Source: Marinobacter salexigens
GTDB lineage: Bacteria; Pseudomonadota; Gammaproteobacteria; Pseudomonadales; Oleiphilaceae
DNA: 64,000 nt
Assembly: GCF_002806945.1 (NCBI RefSeq)
Contig: NZ_NIHC01000007.1
Coordinates: forward strand, 160,815-224,814
Direction of reading: 5' to 3'
Positions 27,885-37,584 of this stretch are shown one piece after another. Each line of letters starts with the position of its first letter. The stretch's first letter is position 1. The translations under genes were made by a program, and so were the position numbers. The notes beneath the pieces were generated by a model. That model saw nothing but the letters and a program-made list of their open reading frames with translations, made no database searches and was not told the origin of the DNA.

Positions 27885-30161
27885 TCATTCTCTCAGAGTG
27901 ATGGGCTCGATTGGCCCGGTCTCATTTTGGGGCGTAACCCGGCCGATGATTGCAGTGTGCGGGTAACCAAGGGCTTTGAGCTCCCGGATACACTCTTCTG
28001 CTTGATCTGCCGCAATACTTGCCAGCAAGCCACCGGCGGTCTGTGGGTCAAAGATCAAAGGATAGCGAGGGTGGTTGACCCACTTTTCCTGATCGCGAAT
28101 ACCACGGCGCAAACGTATATTTGCCGGCTGAAGGGAGCTAAGTATTCCCGCCGCCGCGGTTTCTTCTGCACCTGGCAGAATAGGTATGGTGGAAAGATCC
28201 AGCTCCGCGTCAACTCCGGATGGTCGAGTCATTTCAACCAGATGGCCGAGCAAACCGAACCCCGTCACATCGGTACAGGCTTTAGAACCGAAGCGTCGTA
28301 GGCAGTCTGCGGCAGCTTTGTTCGATTGCACCATGGATTCAAGGGCAGCATCTATCCAGCGGCCTTTGGCTGCCAGTCGGGCGTGCGCCGCGAACAAGGT
28401 TCCCGTTCCAATCGGTTTCGTGATGATAAGGACATCACCTGCGCGCAAACCGCCTTTGCTCATCACCTCATCCGGATCGATCAGGCCATTTACTGCAAAG
28501 CCCAGAGCAAGTTCACGACCTTCACCGGTATGACCACCAACCAGCGCACAGCCGGCTTCATTCAGCACGTCCACTGCACCAGACATCATCTGGAAAACCA
28601 CGTCTTCTACTTTAGGTTCGATACCGTAAGGTACCGTAGCCACTGCGGTCGCACTCTGGGCTTCAGCCCCCATGGCAAACACGTCACCCAATGCATGGTT
28701 GGCAGCAACGCGGCCAAACGTGTAAGGGTCATCAATAAAGGCACGGAAAAAATCGACGGTATGTACTACAGCTTTTCCCGGGGGAACCTTTAGTACTGCA
28801 GCGTCATCAGGCGCATGCAGCCCAATAATAATATCGTCCCGATCTATTGGGCGGAGTTCACCAAGCGCCCGTGAAAGCACCGTGCTTCCCACCTTGGCTC
28901 CACAACCACCGCAGCGCATGGCCACTGCAGAAATTGCCTGGGATGCTTCCTCCGGGTTTTGCGCAGCGGCTGTATCGGGCAGAGCGGCTGAGTCTTCCAT
29001 GGGAGGAAGATTCGTAAACTTTGCCATAAACCGGCGGTCTATCCAGTCTTTCCAGCGCCAAACCAGTGGCCCGTCAAACTGCATGTCGCCCCTGGAGGCA
29101 ACGGCATATTTATCGCCGGTACTAATCAGTGCAAGCCATTTCTTCTGTGGATGGAAATCTTTAGGGGCTTTGCCCAGTGCCATGCGTTTGAGATTGTCTG
29201 CTAATGGCGGGCCTTGACGGACAGCGAACACCCCCGCCTTTTCGCGAGGATGATTAAGCACGTTAGCGATATCACCTGCAGCAAAAATGCTATCGTCATT
29301 CTCAACCTGCAAGGTATCCCGTACTCGCAGGAATAACCCATCGTCCAGTGCAAGACCAGTGTCCTGCAACCATGCAGGGCCGCCAGCTCTCGTTACCCAA
29401 AGGACTTCATCCGCCTGCAAGGTTTCTCCGGAGGCTGTCTGCAAAAGCCCTTCGCTCACTTTTTCTACAGGAGACCCAAGGTGAACCTTTATCCCACGAT
29501 CAGATAAGGTTTTTCGGAAAATTTCCCGAACCTTTGCGTTGTGGGTGGGTAGAATCCGGGCGGAGGAATCAAACAAATGGAAGTGCAGTTGTCCGGAATC
29601 GCGGCCGCGTTTTTCCAGTTCGTTTTTCAAACGGTACTGCATTGCCAGCGTCAGCTCTACACCGCCCGCGCCCGCCCCAACAACACCAATCGTGAGCGGG
29701 CCTTCGTGGTTTTCAATGCGCGAAAGCAGTGTGAGCCAGCGATTGTTAAAGCCTGTGATAGGCTTTACCGGCACTGAAAATTCAGCCGCGCCCTCAACCT
29801 CATTTACCCTGGGGGATGAACCTATGTTAATCGACAAAATATCATAAGGTACATCTGGCCGACCTTTGCAGATCACCCGTTTGTTTTTGCGATCAATGCC
29901 GATAGCCTCAGAGCGATAGAAGCGAGCGCCAGAAAATTCCGCCAGGCGGCTAAGGTCGATGTGCACATCGTCGTAGCTGTAATGCCCCGCCACGTAGCCT
30001 GGCAACATTCCGGAGTAGGGCGTGTGTGTGTCGCGGCAGATAAGGGTTAAGCGCACGCCGGGAACGGGTTTCATTGCAAACCGTTTCAGTACACCGACGT
30101 GGCTATGCCCACCGCCAATCAGGACTATGTCCCGTAATACAGGCTGGTCAGGCGAATGCAT
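27885..30161 (-). CDS. selD: selenide, water dikinase SelD fused to NADH dehydrogenase-like flavoprotein
   Basis: A 758-residue two-domain protein. Residues about 10-375 form a pyridine-nucleotide-disulfide oxidoreductase (FAD motif IGGGHSHVGVL, NAD motif VVGAGAGGVEL, AAGDIA near 295). Residues about 410-758 are SelD, which makes selenophosphate from selenide and ATP: MRCGGCGAKVG holds the catalytic Cys (about 420) and Lys (about 423), followed by DDAAVL, VDFFRAFIDDPYTFGRVAANHALGDVFAMGA and GGHTGEG. The residue corresponding to E. coli Cys19 is Ala. The ATG overlaps the stop of the upstream gene by one base. Cys rather than Sec is used at the active site. Confidence 0.93.
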   Translation of the reverse strand: MHSPDQPVLRDIVLIGGGHSHVGVLKRFAMKPVPGVRLTLICRDTHTPYSGMLPGYVAGHYSYDDVHIDLSRLAEFSGARFYRSEAIGIDRKNKRVICKGRPDVPYDILSINIGSSPRVNEVEGAAEFSVPVKPITGFNNRWLTLLSRIENHEGPLTIGVVGAGAGGVELTLAMQYRLKNELEKRGRDSGQLHFHLFDSSARILPTHNAKVREIFRKTLSDRGIKVHLGSPVEKVSEGLLQTASGETLQADEVLWVTRAGGPAWLQDTGLALDDGLFLRVRDTLQVENDDSIFAAGDIANVLNHPREKAGVFAVRQGPPLADNLKRMALGKAPKDFHPQKKWLALISTGDKYAVASRGDMQFDGPLVWRWKDWIDRRFMAKFTNLPPMEDSAALPDTAAAQNPEEASQAISAVAMRCGGCGAKVGSTVLSRALGELRPIDRDDIIIGLHAPDDAAVLKVPPGKAVVHTVDFFRAFIDDPYTFGRVAANHALGDVFAMGAEAQSATAVATVPYGIEPKVEDVVFQMMSGAVDVLNEAGCALVGGHTGEGRELALGFAVNGLIDPDEVMSKGGLRAGDVLIITKPIGTGTLFAAHARLAAKGRWIDAALESMVQSNKAAADCLRRFGSKACTDVTGFGLLGHLVEMTRPSGVDAELDLSTIPILPGAEETAAAGILSSLQPANIRLRRGIRDQEKWVNHPRYPLIFDPQTAGGLLASIAADQAEECIRELKALGYPHTAIIGRVTPQNETGPIEPITLRE

Positions 30162-30796
30162 CAGTTGATTTTCTTGGCTTCAGCCGTAAGTTGATCAAAA
30201 CCCTTGATACTGGAGAAGGCTTTCAATTTTTCCTGATCATCTGGCGATGGGTTCGCAATCTGATCGATCGACGTAATACCGGCGTCTTTCATCTTCTTGG
30301 CTGTAGCAGGCCCTATACCTTTAATCAGGGTCAGATCATTTCTGTCCGCTGGTTTTTTTACTTTGGGCGCAGCCGCTTTCTTGACAGCGGGCTTTTTAGC
30401 TACGGCTTTTTTTGGTTCAGCTGCTTTGGTCGTCGATTTCTTGGCAGGCGTGCTGGCTGCGGGTTTTTGTTTAAGCTGCTTTTTGCTTTCTTTCTCGGCT
30501 TTGCGAATGTCTTCTTTAGAGGCGACGCCTAAACGCTCAAGTATGCTGGATTGCAATTCGTTGAATTCGTCCAAACGGCGTTCAAATTCGTCAGTAATCC
30601 GCCTCATTTCGCGCTCGCGAAGCTCATCAACTTCTTTCAGCAGTTTTCGCACCGGGTCCTGTACCTGATGTTGCAGGCTATCAAAATGGCTCATTGCATC
30701 GTTGATCAGGGATTCGATCTGGGTAGACGTTTTCTCAAATTCCTTGTTGACCTTCTTTACGATTTTATCAACGCTCGATTTGGCATTTTTTGCCAT
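30161..30796 (-). CDS. phasin-like / helix-hairpin-helix protein with Lys-Ala-Pro-rich linker
   Basis: A 211-residue protein in three parts. Residues 1-100 are a long helical region with phasin-like features (ILERLGVASKEDIRKAEKE). Residues about 105-150 are a Lys/Ala/Pro-rich linker with KKPA-type repeats similar to AlgP or PhaF tails. Residues about 155-211 are a helix-hairpin-helix module (DLTLIKGIGPATAKKMKDAGITSIDQIA). The linker and HhH suggest nucleic-acid contact; the helical part suggests oligomerisation or granule binding. It overlaps selD by one base (TGATG), so the two are translated together for reasons that are not obvious. Confidence 0.72.
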   Translation of the reverse strand: MAKNAKSSVDKIVKKVNKEFEKTSTQIESLINDAMSHFDSLQHQVQDPVRKLLKEVDELREREMRRITDEFERRLDEFNELQSSILERLGVASKEDIRKAEKESKKQLKQKPAASTPAKKSTTKAAEPKKAVAKKPAVKKAAAPKVKKPADRNDLTLIKGIGPATAKKMKDAGITSIDQIANPSPDDQEKLKAFSSIKGFDQLTAEAKKIN

Positions 30797-30834
30797 GATG
30801 CTGTCTCCTTGCAGACGGGTAGAACGGATAATAA

Positions 30835-31233
30835 TCAGGCCATATGCCGCATGCCGGGCACGGAACCTGAGGATCGTCGTGATTTCAACGACTGCTTTTT
30901 GGAAAGCACCTCTCTGATACGACGCATTTTTTCATCAAGAGTGGTGTCACCGCCAGACTTCAGATCGGCAAAATCAATTGAGTAAAAAAAGTTACTGCAG
31001 TGCTTCCGGCGCTCGGTAATTAAACCTTGCACATTCTCCGCTCGAATTTTATCAAACGGCATGTCCATAATCAGTTCCAGCGTAACAGTGTCGCCGGGGT
31101 TGAACACCTTGTCTGTTTTCATAACGCAGCCATAAGAGTCCAATTCATAAAGCTCAGCCTCAACCCGCTCCCTGCGGAACAGGCCGTGCCGAATAGTGAA
31201 CTGGGCAACAAGATCGGGCAACGCTTCATTCAT
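30835..31233 (-). CDS. PilZ-like domain protein
   Basis: About 132 residues. The segment FRRERVEAELYELDSYGCVMKT resembles the R-rich loop and D-x-S-x-x-G motif of c-di-GMP-binding PilZ domains, followed by a strand-rich body (DTVTLELIMDMPF, FFYSIDFADL). The match is approximate. The frame opens at a TTG at 31278; the ATG at 31231-31233 is preferred, though no good ribosome site is visible. Same strand as the HhH and selD genes, 38 bases upstream of them. Confidence 0.6.
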   Translation of the reverse strand: MNEALPDLVAQFTIRHGLFRRERVEAELYELDSYGCVMKTDKVFNPGDTVTLELIMDMPFDKIRAENVQGLITERRKHCSNFFYSIDFADLKSGGDTTLDEKMRRIREVLSKKQSLKSRRSSGSVPGMRHMA

Positions 31234-31349
31234 GAACACAGAGTCTCTGCAGAGGCTGACTTGGTATTGATTAAACAATAGACACTGACAACAGGCTTTG
31301 CAACGCCATCAGTGTCATACGATAAACCTTTGAGGCAGTTCTTCAACAT

Positions 31350-32870
31350 CTACCGTGTGATAATTTCATACATGTCAATTCTGCGGTCTTTAAGATTGGT
31401 AACAGACCCCTCATTACGCACCAGCGTAAGCTTTTCCAGATCCATGTCCGAGAACATGATCATCTCGGTATTTGGCGTTGTTTCTGCCATCACGGCGTCG
31501 TGGGGGAAGGCAAAGTCTGAGGGTGAAAAAACCGATGACTGAGCGTATTGAACATCGAGGTTTTCAACTTTTGGCAGGTTGCCGACACTACCGGTGATCA
31601 CCACATAGCATTCGTTTTCAATTGCCCTGGCCTGGGCACAATGACGAACCCGCAAATAGCCGTTCTTTGTATCTGTCCAGAAGGGCACGCAGATTATGTC
31701 TACTTCCTTGCTCGCAGCAATACGCCCCAGTTCCGGAAACTCTATGTCGTAACAGATAAGGATTGCGACACGCCCTGAATCAGTGTCAAACACCTCAAAC
31801 TGGTTGCCTCCCTCTACAACCCAGTCACGTCGCTCGTGTGGCGTAATGTGAATTTTACGTTGCTCGTCTACACGGCCATCCCTATGGCAAAGGTAAGACA
31901 CGTTGTAGACCCGGTCGTTCTCGAGCAAAGGCATGGAACCCGTGATGATGTTGATGTTATAGCTCACCGCCATATCCGACATTCGATCCCGGAACTGCTC
32001 CGTGAAGCCCGCAAGAAAGCGTATGGCCCGGGTTTGATCCACCTGGTCAGTAAGCCCCATCAGGGGGGCGTTGAAAAACTCCGGGAAGAGCGCAAAGTCG
32101 CTTTTGTAATCAGAAAGTGCATCCACGAAGTACTCAACCTGCTCCAGCACTTCCTCAACGGATGCAAACTCACGCATCTGCCACTGAACGGCACCCATAC
32201 GAACCTGGGTTTTCTTTTCGTTCAATACAGAGGAGGGCGGGGTATAAAGAATGTTCCGCCACTCCAGCAAGGTTGCATACCCCAGGGATTTTTCATCCTC
32301 CGGCAGGTATTTATGCATCAACCGGGTAACCTGAAAATCGTTGGATAGCTGAAAACTCAGAATGGGGTCGTAGATATCTTTACGGTCAACGCGATCAATG
32401 TACTCAGCTGGTGAATACTGCTCTGAATACTTGTGGTAGCCGGGTATGCGCCCACCAGCCAGAATGGCACGCAGATTTATTGAACGGCAGAGTTCTTTAC
32501 GAGCTTCGTACAGCCGGCGGCCAAGCCGGTAACCGCGATATTCAGGATGTATGAATACATCCAGCCCGTACAGCGAGTCGCCCTTTGGATTATGCCGGAT
32601 CTGCTCATTGCTCAGAATCAGATCATCATAAGTGTGAGGGTTACTGAAACGTTCGTACTTCACAGAAACCGTTAGAGCAACGGCAACCAGTTGGCCATTG
32701 TCCTCTATACAGATTTGCCCATCGGGAAATTGTTCCACCAATGCTTTGATGGTGTCTCTTGGCCACGCACCGCCAATGTCGTGATAAACGCGATCCATAA
32801 GCACCTGAAGTTGTTCGTAGTCATCAAGCTTCAAGTTACGGAGGTTTAGGTGCAGTTCTTCATGAGCCAT
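31350..32870 (-). CDS. bifunctional GNAT N-acetyltransferase / carbon-nitrogen hydrolase
   Basis: A 506-residue fusion. Residues about 1-210 are a GNAT domain (DVFIHPEYRGYRLGRRLYEAR is the acetyl-CoA-binding segment). Residues about 225-506 are a nitrilase-superfamily hydrolase with the catalytic triad visible as Glu in LFPEFFN, Lys in QRKIHITPHER and Cys in ILICYDIEFPE. Fusions of this type occur in many proteobacteria; the substrate is unknown. It lies upstream of the PilZ-like gene on the same strand and is divergent from the chemotaxis receptor gene. Confidence 0.9.
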   Translation of the reverse strand: MAHEELHLNLRNLKLDDYEQLQVLMDRVYHDIGGAWPRDTIKALVEQFPDGQICIEDNGQLVAVALTVSVKYERFSNPHTYDDLILSNEQIRHNPKGDSLYGLDVFIHPEYRGYRLGRRLYEARKELCRSINLRAILAGGRIPGYHKYSEQYSPAEYIDRVDRKDIYDPILSFQLSNDFQVTRLMHKYLPEDEKSLGYATLLEWRNILYTPPSSVLNEKKTQVRMGAVQWQMREFASVEEVLEQVEYFVDALSDYKSDFALFPEFFNAPLMGLTDQVDQTRAIRFLAGFTEQFRDRMSDMAVSYNINIITGSMPLLENDRVYNVSYLCHRDGRVDEQRKIHITPHERRDWVVEGGNQFEVFDTDSGRVAILICYDIEFPELGRIAASKEVDIICVPFWTDTKNGYLRVRHCAQARAIENECYVVITGSVGNLPKVENLDVQYAQSSVFSPSDFAFPHDAVMAETTPNTEMIMFSDMDLEKLTLVRNEGSVTNLKDRRIDMYEIITR

Positions 32871-32983
32871 TCAGTGGAACTCCAGTCGTGCGATGGGATT
32901 TATATGCCTGCAAGTTTATCAGAAGGTATTAAAGAGTTCGCACAGGCAGCCGTTAATCTTGGAAACAAACTCAGGAGCGCATA

Positions 32984-34870
32984 GTGCATCTTACATTTGG
33001 TCAAAAACTGTTGGTTCCCTTCAGTATTCTGCTCATATTGGTGATGGCGGCTTTTACGATCTCCGGCAATATCCGGTTGCAGAAAACGTCGCAAACCTAT
33101 GTGGATTCATTGATTGAAAATACAGCGGAACAAAATACGTCCAGCATTGCTGAATGGCTCAATACCCGCCTTGTGATGACTGAGGCAACGGCCAAGGCGC
33201 TGGAAACAGCCGCCGACGACAATCAGGCCCGTACGTTGCTCCTGGCAATTGCAACCGGTGGCAATTTCAAGGATGTATACGCGGGTCGTACCGACGGATA
33301 CATGTTGATGAAAACCCAGGCCGACAGCGAGACGCTGCCCGCAGGCTATGATCCTCGCCCGCGTCCCTGGTATAAAAAAGCCATGGAACTTGGCCGCTCA
33401 TCCTTTACTTCACCGTATCTCGATGCAGCAACCGGCGAGATGGTCATCTCAACATTTGCCCCCATACAGCGGGGGGCGTATCAAGGCGTTGCAGGTGCCG
33501 ATATTACACTGAATGCTATCGATCAAATGCTGTCTGTCATTAACCTGGCAGGTACGGGTTATGCCGCGCTTATCAGCCGCGAAGGGACTGTGTTGTACCA
33601 TCCGGACCGCAGCTTTATTGGTAAGAATATCAGCTCGCTCCTCGGTGAAGCCCCAAAACTGGCAGGAGGCACGAACCGCTATGAGCAGGACGACACGCTC
33701 TGGAGCGCCAGCTTCCACTCAATCAGCAAGGCCCGTGGCGTTGACTGGTATTTGGGCACCTTTGTGAATGAAGACAAAATAACAGCTCCGGTTCGTGGTG
33801 CAATCATCACCAGTGTGATTATTGCTGCTATTGGGCTTCTGGTGTCTCTGCTTATTCTGCATTTCGGCATCCGCATACTTATGACTCCGGTTCGCAGGCT
33901 GAATGCTGCCATGGCCGACATAGGTTCAAACGATGCGGACCTTACTCAACGCCTGGACGACAGTAGCCGGGATGAGTTCGGCCAACTGGCCGCGAGCTTT
34001 AACCAGTTTGTAGAGAAGATCCAGAACGTAGTTCGAGAAGTGCAGCAGGGCAGCAGCGAGTTGGCCACGAATGTAACGGCCCTAAGGAATACCGCCAAGG
34101 CCAGCCGCAGCAGTGTTGAGGGGCAGCAAGCGGAAGTAGATATGGTTGCCGCGGCAATTAACGAGATGTCTGCCGCTGCCAATGAGATAGCACAAAATGC
34201 CCAGCAAACAGCCGATGCAGCCAATACCGCAGATGACGACAGCCGCGCTTCGCTCGAAACTGTGTCTGCCTCGCGGGACGCTGTCCGTCAGCTTTCTGAC
34301 GAGGTAAGCTCAGCTGCAGAAGTCATTGATGCGCTGGGTCAGGATGTTGCTTCCATTACAACCGTGCTGGAGGTTATTCAGGGTATCGCGGAGCAAACCA
34401 ACTTGCTGGCTCTGAACGCTGCTATTGAAGCTGCGCGAGCAGGGGACGCAGGCCGTGGTTTTGCAGTGGTTGCAGATGAAGTGAGAAACCTTGCCCGACG
34501 CACCCAATCCAGCACAGAAGAAATCAACAGCATGATTGAGCGCCTGCAAAAAGGCGCCGATGATGCGGTAGAGGTAATGAAGGCTTCGACGGCGGTGTCT
34601 AACGTCAGCATGGAAAAAGCTCAGGACGCCATGGATTCTCTGAACCGGATCGCCGAGGCTATTACAGCGATAAGCCAGATGACATCACAGATTGCGACCG
34701 CTTCGGAAGAGCAAACCTCGGTAACTGAAGAGTTGAACTCTTCGATTACGCGTATCGCTGATCAGGGTCAGGAGGCGGCGGCAGCAGCCAGCGAGAACGA
34801 CGTTTATAGCGGGCATATCGAACAGATAGGCCAGGTTCTTGATGGAAACGTATCCCGTTTCAGGGTATGA
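32984..34870 (+). CDS. methyl-accepting chemotaxis protein with Cache sensor domain
   Basis: A 628-residue membrane receptor. An N-terminal membrane helix (about residues 8-26) is followed by a periplasmic dCache domain with the typical [15 protein letters not shown] and [15 protein letters not shown] segments, and a second membrane helix (about residues 265-290). A HAMP domain and a signalling hairpin follow, with the highly conserved tip [32 protein letters not shown] near residue 470. The start is GTG with AGGAG at 7-base spacing. Ligand unknown; dCache receptors often sense amino acids or organic acids. Confidence 0.93.
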   Translation: MHLTFGQKLLVPFSILLILVMAAFTISGNIRLQKTSQTYVDSLIENTAEQNTSSIAEWLNTRLVMTEATAKALETAADDNQARTLLLAIATGGNFKDVYAGRTDGYMLMKTQADSETLPAGYDPRPRPWYKKAMELGRSSFTSPYLDAATGEMVISTFAPIQRGAYQGVAGADITLNAIDQMLSVINLAGTGYAALISREGTVLYHPDRSFIGKNISSLLGEAPKLAGGTNRYEQDDTLWSASFHSISKARGVDWYLGTFVNEDKITAPVRGAIITSVIIAAIGLLVSLLILHFGIRILMTPVRRLNAAMADIGSNDADLTQRLDDSSRDEFGQLAASFNQFVEKIQNVVREVQQGSSELATNVTALRNTAKASRSSVEGQQAEVDMVAAAINEMSAAANEIAQNAQQTADAANTADDDSRASLETVSASRDAVRQLSDEVSSAAEVIDALGQDVASITTVLEVIQGIAEQTNLLALNAAIEAARAGDAGRGFAVVADEVRNLARRTQSSTEEINSMIERLQKGADDAVEVMKASTAVSNVSMEKAQDAMDSLNRIAEAITAISQMTSQIATASEEQTSVTEELNSSITRIADQGQEAAAAASENDVYSGHIEQIGQVLDGNVSRFRV

Positions 34871-34950
34871 CCCAAGCTTTTTCGCTCAGCAACTCGATGC
34901 GCGCCGGGCATTGCAATCATCTGCCACAACCAAATCACAGGAGCACAGTA

Positions 34951-35505
34951 GTGGCCATAATAGACAGTATTATCGGGGTAACGGGACAATGGATTTCCAC
35001 CACGGACCCCAAAGCAACTCTGGCCCAACCGGTTGAGTGGCTGAAGAAAACCGGAGGCTACGCAGCCGTTAATCGCCTTATAGGACTTTCGATCCCGTTT
35101 GCGCCCCGGAACCGGTTCAGTGTTGAAGAGGTTCGCCCGGGATACGTGCGAGCGCGTATCCAGCTGAAGGGTAACAAGAACCACTTTGGCAGCCTGTACG
35201 CCGGAGCTTACTTTCTTGTGGCGGAAATCCCAGGAGGTGTGCTGACACTGTTTGATCTTGGCCCAGCCTATACACCGATCCTGAAAGAAATGACTCTGGA
35301 GTTTCTGCTGCCTGCCAATTCGGATGTTACCGTAGAGTTCGAGCTATCACCGGAGGAAGTTGCAGGGATTCTCGCGGATGCCGATGCCACTGGGCGGGCA
35401 AAGTTCAGCCTCACCGGTGAACTGCGCGATATGGAGGGCAACCACGTAGCCACATCCATCGCTCAGTATCGGGTTCGCAAGAAGGGCTTCAAGCCCGCTG
35501 CATAA
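34951..35505 (+). CDS. DUF4442 hotdog-fold thioesterase-like protein
   Basis: A 184-residue cytosolic protein of the PaaI-like hotdog fold. Core segments are VEEVRPGYVRARIQLKGNKNHFGSLYAGAYFLVAE and PILKEMTLEFLLPANSDVTVEFEL. The frame is open from 34867, but a GTG at 34951 has AGGAG at 7-base spacing; the longer start would overlap the chemotaxis gene and add residues unlike the family. Probably acts on an acyl-CoA; substrate unknown. Confidence 0.78.
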   Translation: MAIIDSIIGVTGQWISTTDPKATLAQPVEWLKKTGGYAAVNRLIGLSIPFAPRNRFSVEEVRPGYVRARIQLKGNKNHFGSLYAGAYFLVAEIPGGVLTLFDLGPAYTPILKEMTLEFLLPANSDVTVEFELSPEEVAGILADADATGRAKFSLTGELRDMEGNHVATSIAQYRVRKKGFKPAA

Positions 35506-35510
35506 AACAC

Positions 35511-35533
35511 AGCCTGAGAAATTTCCTCAGGCT
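35511..35533 (-). terminator. hairpin between convergent DUF4442 and recQ genes
   Basis: The arms AGCCTGAG and CTCAGGCT form an 8-bp stem around a 7-base loop, and a T-rich TGTGTTTTA follows on the minus strand. It overlaps the recQ stop codon by a few bases. No T run follows on the plus strand, so it mainly fits as a recQ terminator. Confidence 0.45.
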
Positions 35534-37395
35534 GGATCAAGCCCGGCAATAGCGGCGAGGAATATCTCGCCGTATTTTTCCAGTTTTGCTGCCCCGACGC
35601 CGCTTACACTGGCAAGCTCATCAAGGGTTTTAGGCTTGCGTTCAAGCATGTCGAACAGAGTTGTATCGTGGAAGATAACGTAGGGTGGCACTCCCTGTTT
35701 TTCCGCAAGCTCCTTGCGACAGGCCCGAAGCGCCTCCCATCCCACGTGATCGGTTATCTGGTCTTTCACCGTACTGCCAGTTCTGTTTCCGGAAGATCGT
35801 CCGACGGCCTTTTTTACAATCGGATCCTTGCGCAGCTCAACCTTCTGCTCGCCTTTCAACAGTGGCCGGCACTGTTCGGTCAGCTGCAATGCGCCATAGC
35901 CTTCGGGATCTGCCCGCAGGTAGCCGTTAGCCACCAGTTGGCGGTATACCGACTTCCATTCATTAACAGAAAGTTCTGTTCCAATTCCGTAAGTTGATAC
36001 CTGATGGTGACCAAACTGCATAACCCGCTCATTTTCGGAGCCGCGCAAGACATCTATCAGGTAGGTAACACCAAAGCGCTGGCCAGTGCGGAAAACACAG
36101 GACAAAGCTTTTTGCACCGCCACAGTGCCATCCCAGGTTTCAGGCGGTGTGAGACAGGTGTCGCAATTGCCACAGGGCGCATCAAGGTTATCCCCGAAGT
36201 AGTTCAGCAGCACTTGCCGACGGCATTTGGTTACTTCGCAAAGGCCGAGCATGGCATCGAGCTTCTGCCGTTCAATACGTTTGAAGTGGTCATTACCCTG
36301 GGAAGCTTCCAGCATTTGTCGAAGCTTGATTACGTCCTGCAGGCCATAAACCATCCAGGCGGTGGAAGGTTTGCCATCACGCCCGGCGCGGCCCGTTTCC
36401 TGATAATAGGCTTCCAGGCTTTTGGGTAGATCAAGGTGGGCCACAAAACGCACATCGGGTTTATCGATACCCATGCCGAAGGCGATGGTGGCAACAATAA
36501 TCACACCTTCTTCACGCAGAAAGCGTTCCTGATTGCGTGCCCGGTCATTAGCCGGTAGGCCTGCATGATAGGGCAGTGCAGTGTAGCCCTTTTCCGCCAA
36601 CATTTTTGCTGTGGCATCCACTTTGTTACGAGACAGGCAGTATACGATACCGCAATCACTTTCATGCTCTGCTTTAATGAAATCCAGCAACTGCTTGTTC
36701 GCGTTGGTTTTTGGCGCAATACGATACTGAATATTCGGGCGGTCAAATCCGCTGATGAAATGCCGCGCTTCTGTGAGGGACAGTCGCTCAGCGATTTCCT
36801 TGCGGGTGCGCTCGTCTGCTGTTGCGGTTAGCGCAATCCGGGGAATCGCCGGGAATTCATCTGCCAACACTGCCAACTGCAGATAGTCAGAGCGAAAGTC
36901 GTGCCCCCACTGAGACACACAATGGGCTTCGTCAATGGCAAACAAAGAAATGGAAGCATCGTGCAGGAGCTGAAGTGTGCGGGGCTGTATAAGCCTCTCC
37001 GGCGCACAATAAAGAAGATCCAGCTCACCCGTACTGAGTGCATACTCGGTGGCGCGGGCCTGCTCAAAATCCATCGTGGAATTGAGAAAGGCTGCCTTTA
37101 CACCCAACTCGCGCAATGCCGCTACCTGATCCTGCATCAAGGCAATCAGTGGCGAGATAACGACGGCAGTACCGGAACGAACCAGCGCAGGCACCTGATA
37201 ACAGAGAGACTTACCGCCGCCCGTAGGCATGAGCACCAAGGCATCACCACCGGAAATCAGCTCATGAATAATATCCCCCTGCAGTGGCCGGAAGGACTCA
37301 TATCCGAACACCTCATGTAAAACCTGCTCGGGGCTTCTGCCTGATGTGGTGGGTCTCACGGCAGAAAGCTGTTCAAAATCCTGGTCGGGATACAT
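35527..37395 (-). CDS. recQ: ATP-dependent DNA helicase RecQ
   Basis: A 3'-5' helicase of about 622 residues. Motif I is [15 protein letters not shown], motif II is [17 protein letters not shown], and motifs V-VI read [43 protein letters not shown] RecQ-Ct zinc-binding region follows with Cys residues in [17 protein letters not shown] and [11 protein letters not shown]-terminal HRDC domain ends the protein ([27 protein letters not shown]). The frame is open to a TTG at 37410; the ATG at 37393-37395 is preferred. Confidence 0.96.
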   Translation of the reverse strand: MYPDQDFEQLSAVRPTTSGRSPEQVLHEVFGYESFRPLQGDIIHELISGGDALVLMPTGGGKSLCYQVPALVRSGTAVVISPLIALMQDQVAALRELGVKAAFLNSTMDFEQARATEYALSTGELDLLYCAPERLIQPRTLQLLHDASISLFAIDEAHCVSQWGHDFRSDYLQLAVLADEFPAIPRIALTATADERTRKEIAERLSLTEARHFISGFDRPNIQYRIAPKTNANKQLLDFIKAEHESDCGIVYCLSRNKVDATAKMLAEKGYTALPYHAGLPANDRARNQERFLREEGVIIVATIAFGMGIDKPDVRFVAHLDLPKSLEAYYQETGRAGRDGKPSTAWMVYGLQDVIKLRQMLEASQGNDHFKRIERQKLDAMLGLCEVTKCRRQVLLNYFGDNLDAPCGNCDTCLTPPETWDGTVAVQKALSCVFRTGQRFGVTYLIDVLRGSENERVMQFGHHQVSTYGIGTELSVNEWKSVYRQLVANGYLRADPEGYGALQLTEQCRPLLKGEQKVELRKDPIVKKAVGRSSGNRTGSTVKDQITDHVGWEALRACRKELAEKQGVPPYVIFHDTTLFDMLERKPKTLDELASVSGVGAAKLEKYGEIFLAAIAGLDPA

Positions 37396-37584
37396 AGAAT
37401 AACCGGTCAATCGCGAATCTGGGGTGTAGTCAGGTAGCGGATCATATCAGATTCACCACAAGGAATGGCCGGACAAGCCGTGTTTTGGGAAGCAAATCCA
37501 AGGGGAAACCGCTACAATATCGCGGTTTTAAGCACAGGTTAATGGCTCACTAACGCAACAGTTACACACAACAACAGGGCACCC

